From Botrimarina mediterranea (GTDB taxonomy: Bacteria; Planctomycetota; Planctomycetia; Pirellulales; Lacipirellulaceae): a DNA stretch of 64,000 nucleotides. A program made the translations under genes and the position numbers. Location of the stretch: the NCBI RefSeq assembly GCF_007753265.1, contig NZ_CP036349.1, positions 5,578,862 to 5,642,861 of the forward strand, written 5' to 3'. The notes beneath the pieces were generated by a model. The model ran no database searches, had not been told where the DNA came from, and saw only the letters and a program-made list of their open reading frames with translations. Each line of letters opens with the position of its first letter. The stretch's first letter is position 1. Below, piece after piece: positions 62,153 through 64,000 of the stretch.

Positions 62153-63061
62153 CTAGAGGTTTGAATGGCCTTCATGTGTCAAAAACTCTTCAAGAAAGGA
62201 CAAGACGGCCGCCTTCCACAGCATTGGATCGCTCTCCAGCAGGTCCACGTGCCCCGCGTCCGGGAATAGCTCCAGCCGCTTCGGTTCGGCCGCTTCGGCG
62301 AAGAGTGATCGCGTTTCCTTCGCGGTTGTCCTTGGGTCCGCTTCGCCCGAGAGTACCAAGAGCGGGCAGCCTATCTCGCCGATCTTATCGATCGGCCTGA
62401 GCTCCGCCGCCGACATCCCCAGCCGCAACGGCAACTGCAAGGTGAACAGCGGCGCAGCCGCTGCCCCCAACGACCCGGCCCGCATGCTCAAGCGATTCGC
62501 AATGGCTCGGTCAATCGTAGGGTAAACCGACTCGAGCACCATCGCATCGACACCCAGGGAGCCCGCCAAGACCGCGGCCGCCCCACCCAGGGACCAGCCG
62601 ATGATCGCAATCGGGCGCCCGGGCGCGGTGCGCCGGATCAATTGAACCGCCTCGATAACGTCGTCCCTTTCCTTAGCGCCGAAAGTGATCGCCCCGCCGT
62701 GACGCTCGCCGTGCGCTTGTAAGTCGATGACGACGGCGTCGTAGCCCGCATCGACGAGCAACTGAGCCCGCCCGACCATCGCCCGGCGATCTCCCCGCAA
62801 CGCGTGCAACAACAGCACCGTCGCCCGGGGCTCGTCGGCGTGAAACCACCACCCCGCCATCGACGGCGCCGTGCCACTAGTGAAGACCGTCGTCCGCTCC
62901 ACAAAACCCGCAGGCGGCGGACCAACCTCACGCTGAGCCGGCGCCGCGATCCTCCCGCCCGCGATCCAAATGGCAACGAAGCCGAGCGCAACAAGAAGGG
63001 CGACCACTACCGCGACGATTCGCGCCCAACGCTTCGTCGTCGCAATCCTAGAGAACGCCAT
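62153..63061 (-). CDS. Membrane-anchored alpha/beta hydrolase
   Basis: A 302-residue serine hydrolase with an N-terminal membrane segment (about 14-36). The core shows VLLLHALRGDRRA, the nucleophile elbow GWSLGG (Ser157), the acid in VLSGEADPRTT and the His in FPDAGHVDLLE. Family relatives include acyl-peptidases and esterases; the substrate is unknown. It interrupts the common fusA-(tuf)-rpsJ order and is probably a separate transcript. Confidence 0.85.
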   Translation of the reverse strand: MAFSRIATTKRWARIVAVVVALLVALGFVAIWIAGGRIAAPAQREVGPPPAGFVERTTVFTSGTAPSMAGWWFHADEPRATVLLLHALRGDRRAMVGRAQLLVDAGYDAVVIDLQAHGERHGGAITFGAKERDDVIEAVQLIRRTAPGRPIAIIGWSLGGAAAVLAGSLGVDAMVLESVYPTIDRAIANRLSMRAGSLGAAAAPLFTLQLPLRLGMSAAELRPIDKIGEIGCPLLVLSGEADPRTTAKETRSLFAEAAEPKRLELFPDAGHVDLLESDPMLWKAAVLSFLEEFLTHEGHSNL

Positions 63062-63550
63062 TCGGATGAGACCGCCACATGACGCAAAGAGTTCCCGCCA
63101 CGCTTTGCATTTAGAGAGCCCCGAAGCGTGAACGCTCGGAGTTGCACCGGGCGCTAGGGTTCAACTCCTGGCGCTCACGCTTCCGCCTCCCCGTCACCCC
63201 GTGGGCTTGAATCGCTTGTTGATCAATCACGCCTAGAGCATGCTTCACTTGGCCGTAGCGTTTCTAGCCTCGCTCTGATCCACGGAGCAACGTGGGGAAG
63301 TCTCGCGCAGAGATGCAGAGGCGCAGAGTTAGATGCCTTCAAGACTCACGCCAAGGCGCTAAGCCGCAAAGAACGCGTTGCTGTGCGATCGTTTGCGGCT
63401 ACGCTCATTTCTCAATCACTTTGTCTTTGCGCCTTGGCGGCTTGGCGTGAGTCTTCGCTGCCTGCCCTCTGCGTCTCCGCGTCTCCGCGCGAGACGCTAC
63501 GGAAGAATGAAGTACGCTATAATCGGGAGCGATTGGCGCGAGCGTGTCGC
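63062..63550. other. Gene-free region between fusA and the hydrolase
   Basis: These 489 bp hold no gene. The right 200 bp are the palindrome at 63301-63492. A TATAAT-like string (63519-63524, plus strand) points away from any gene and is not called a promoter. Confidence 0.55.
63301..63530. repeat. Dispersed long palindrome (copy 2, both arms)
   Basis: The left arm (63301-63372, with TCTCGCGCAGAGATGCAGAG and GACTCACGCCAAGGCG) is the imperfect complement of the right arm (63424-63492). The right arm and its flank repeat the first 150 bp of the window. Confidence 0.85.
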
Positions 63551-64000
63551 TCACTCCCCGAGGAACTTCTGCACCACGTCGTCGGGCGCGGGGGCGTAGT
63601 CGCTCGGGGTCATGCTGCAACCCGCCCTGCCCTGGCTCAGCGAGCGCATCGCGCTGGAGTAGCCGAAGAGGTTCGCCAGCGGCGCTTGGGCGTGGATGAC
63701 GGTCGCGCCGCCGCGTTGTTCGGTGCGCTCGATCATCGCGCGGCGTTGCTGGAGATCGCCCACGAGATCGCCCATGTGTTCGTCGGGCGTGGTGATCTGC
63801 AGGGCCATGATCGGCTCGAGCATCACAACGCCCGCTTCGCGCAGGCCCTTGTCGAACGCCAGCGACGCCGCGGTGCGGAACGCGATGTCAGTGGAGTCGG
63901 TCTCGTGGACCTCGCCGCCCAGCACCGTCACCTTGAGCCGCAACAGCGGAAAGCCCAGCGTGCCGCCCCCCTCGGTCGCGCTCTCGAGTTCTTCGACGAC
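63551..64000 (-). CDS. fusA: Elongation factor G, C-terminal part (cut by window edge)
   Basis: The last 149 residues of the translocation GTPase. Domain IV ends with GFPLLRLKVTVLGGEVHETD and STDIAFRTAASLAFDKGLRE. Domain V has VVMLEPIMALQITTPDEHMG, GDLQQRRAMIERTEQRGG and PLANLFGYSSAMRSLSQGRA. The G domain lies beyond 64000. The end KFLGE is slightly extended compared with the common family end. tuf is not found between it and rpsJ. Confidence 0.96.
   Translation of the reverse strand, partial: VVEELESATEGGGTLGFPLLRLKVTVLGGEVHETDSTDIAFRTAASLAFDKGLREAGVVMLEPIMALQITTPDEHMGDLVGDLQQRRAMIERTEQRGGATVIHAQAPLANLFGYSSAMRSLSQGRAGCSMTPSDYAPAPDDVVQKFLGE

Noticed and set aside
63519-63524. TATAAT-like box on the plus strand
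   Set aside because: No -35 box at a good distance and no gene downstream in that direction.
1-64000. tRNA or rRNA genes
   Set aside because: No T-loop GGTTCRANNCC with a matching acceptor stem was found by reading; the nearest strings lie inside protein genes. A tRNAscan-SE run would settle this.

Overview
The window reads as a chromosome segment of a planctomycete, most likely order Pirellulales. The grounds are high GC by eye, four secreted proteins ending in PEP-CTERM sorting tags, planctomycete-style insertions in ribosomal protein L17 and in Lgt, loss of rpmD and infA from the ribosomal cluster, frequent GTG/TTG starts with weak Shine-Dalgarno sites, and very many intergenic palindromes. 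The phylum is a strong inference; the genus is not determined.

Layout. Positions 1-1600 hold a repeat arm and two unrecognised genes. Positions 1635-8119 (minus) form an oligopeptide ABC importer operon: lipoprotein, permease, permease, double ATPase. Positions 8294-9800 carry three small FliL-like secreted or lipid-anchored proteins. Positions 9987-11498 are two tandem PEP-CTERM proteins. Positions 11539-13895 are an ECF sigma factor overlapping a membrane anti-sigma-like protein. Positions 14075-22205 hold a TIM-barrel isomerase, SppA, RlmN, a PDZ protein, Lgt, PanC and FolK. Positions 22670-27825 hold a HemD-HemE fusion, two small proteins and IlvB. Positions 27875-33159 hold PEP-CTERM proteins, a dicarboxylate symporter and a GAF/pseudophosphatase protein. 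Positions 33387-35231 are obg and rpmA, separated by a four-helix-bundle (S23/IVS) gene inside an inverted repeat. Positions 35366-43453 hold an unrecognised secreted protein, a CPA1-RCK antiporter, a DUF3891-like/Uma2-like pair, class II aldolase, a lipoprotein and a metallopeptidase.

Positions 43752-61658 (minus) are the S10-spc-alpha ribosomal supercluster in near-canonical order from rpsJ to rplQ, including secY, adk, map, rpmJ and rpoA. rpmD and infA are absent from their usual places. Spacers inside it carry copies of a near-perfect 29-bp palindrome and other hairpins. An alpha/beta hydrolase (62153-63061) separates rpsJ from the 3' end of fusA, which runs off the right edge.

The most striking theme is palindromic intergenic DNA. 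At least ten kinds (29-230 bp) sit between genes, several overlap the stop codons of neighbouring genes, one is read through as the linker of the HemD-HemE fusion, and one kind brackets the S23 gene. No tRNA, rRNA, CRISPR array, transposase or prophage gene was seen.
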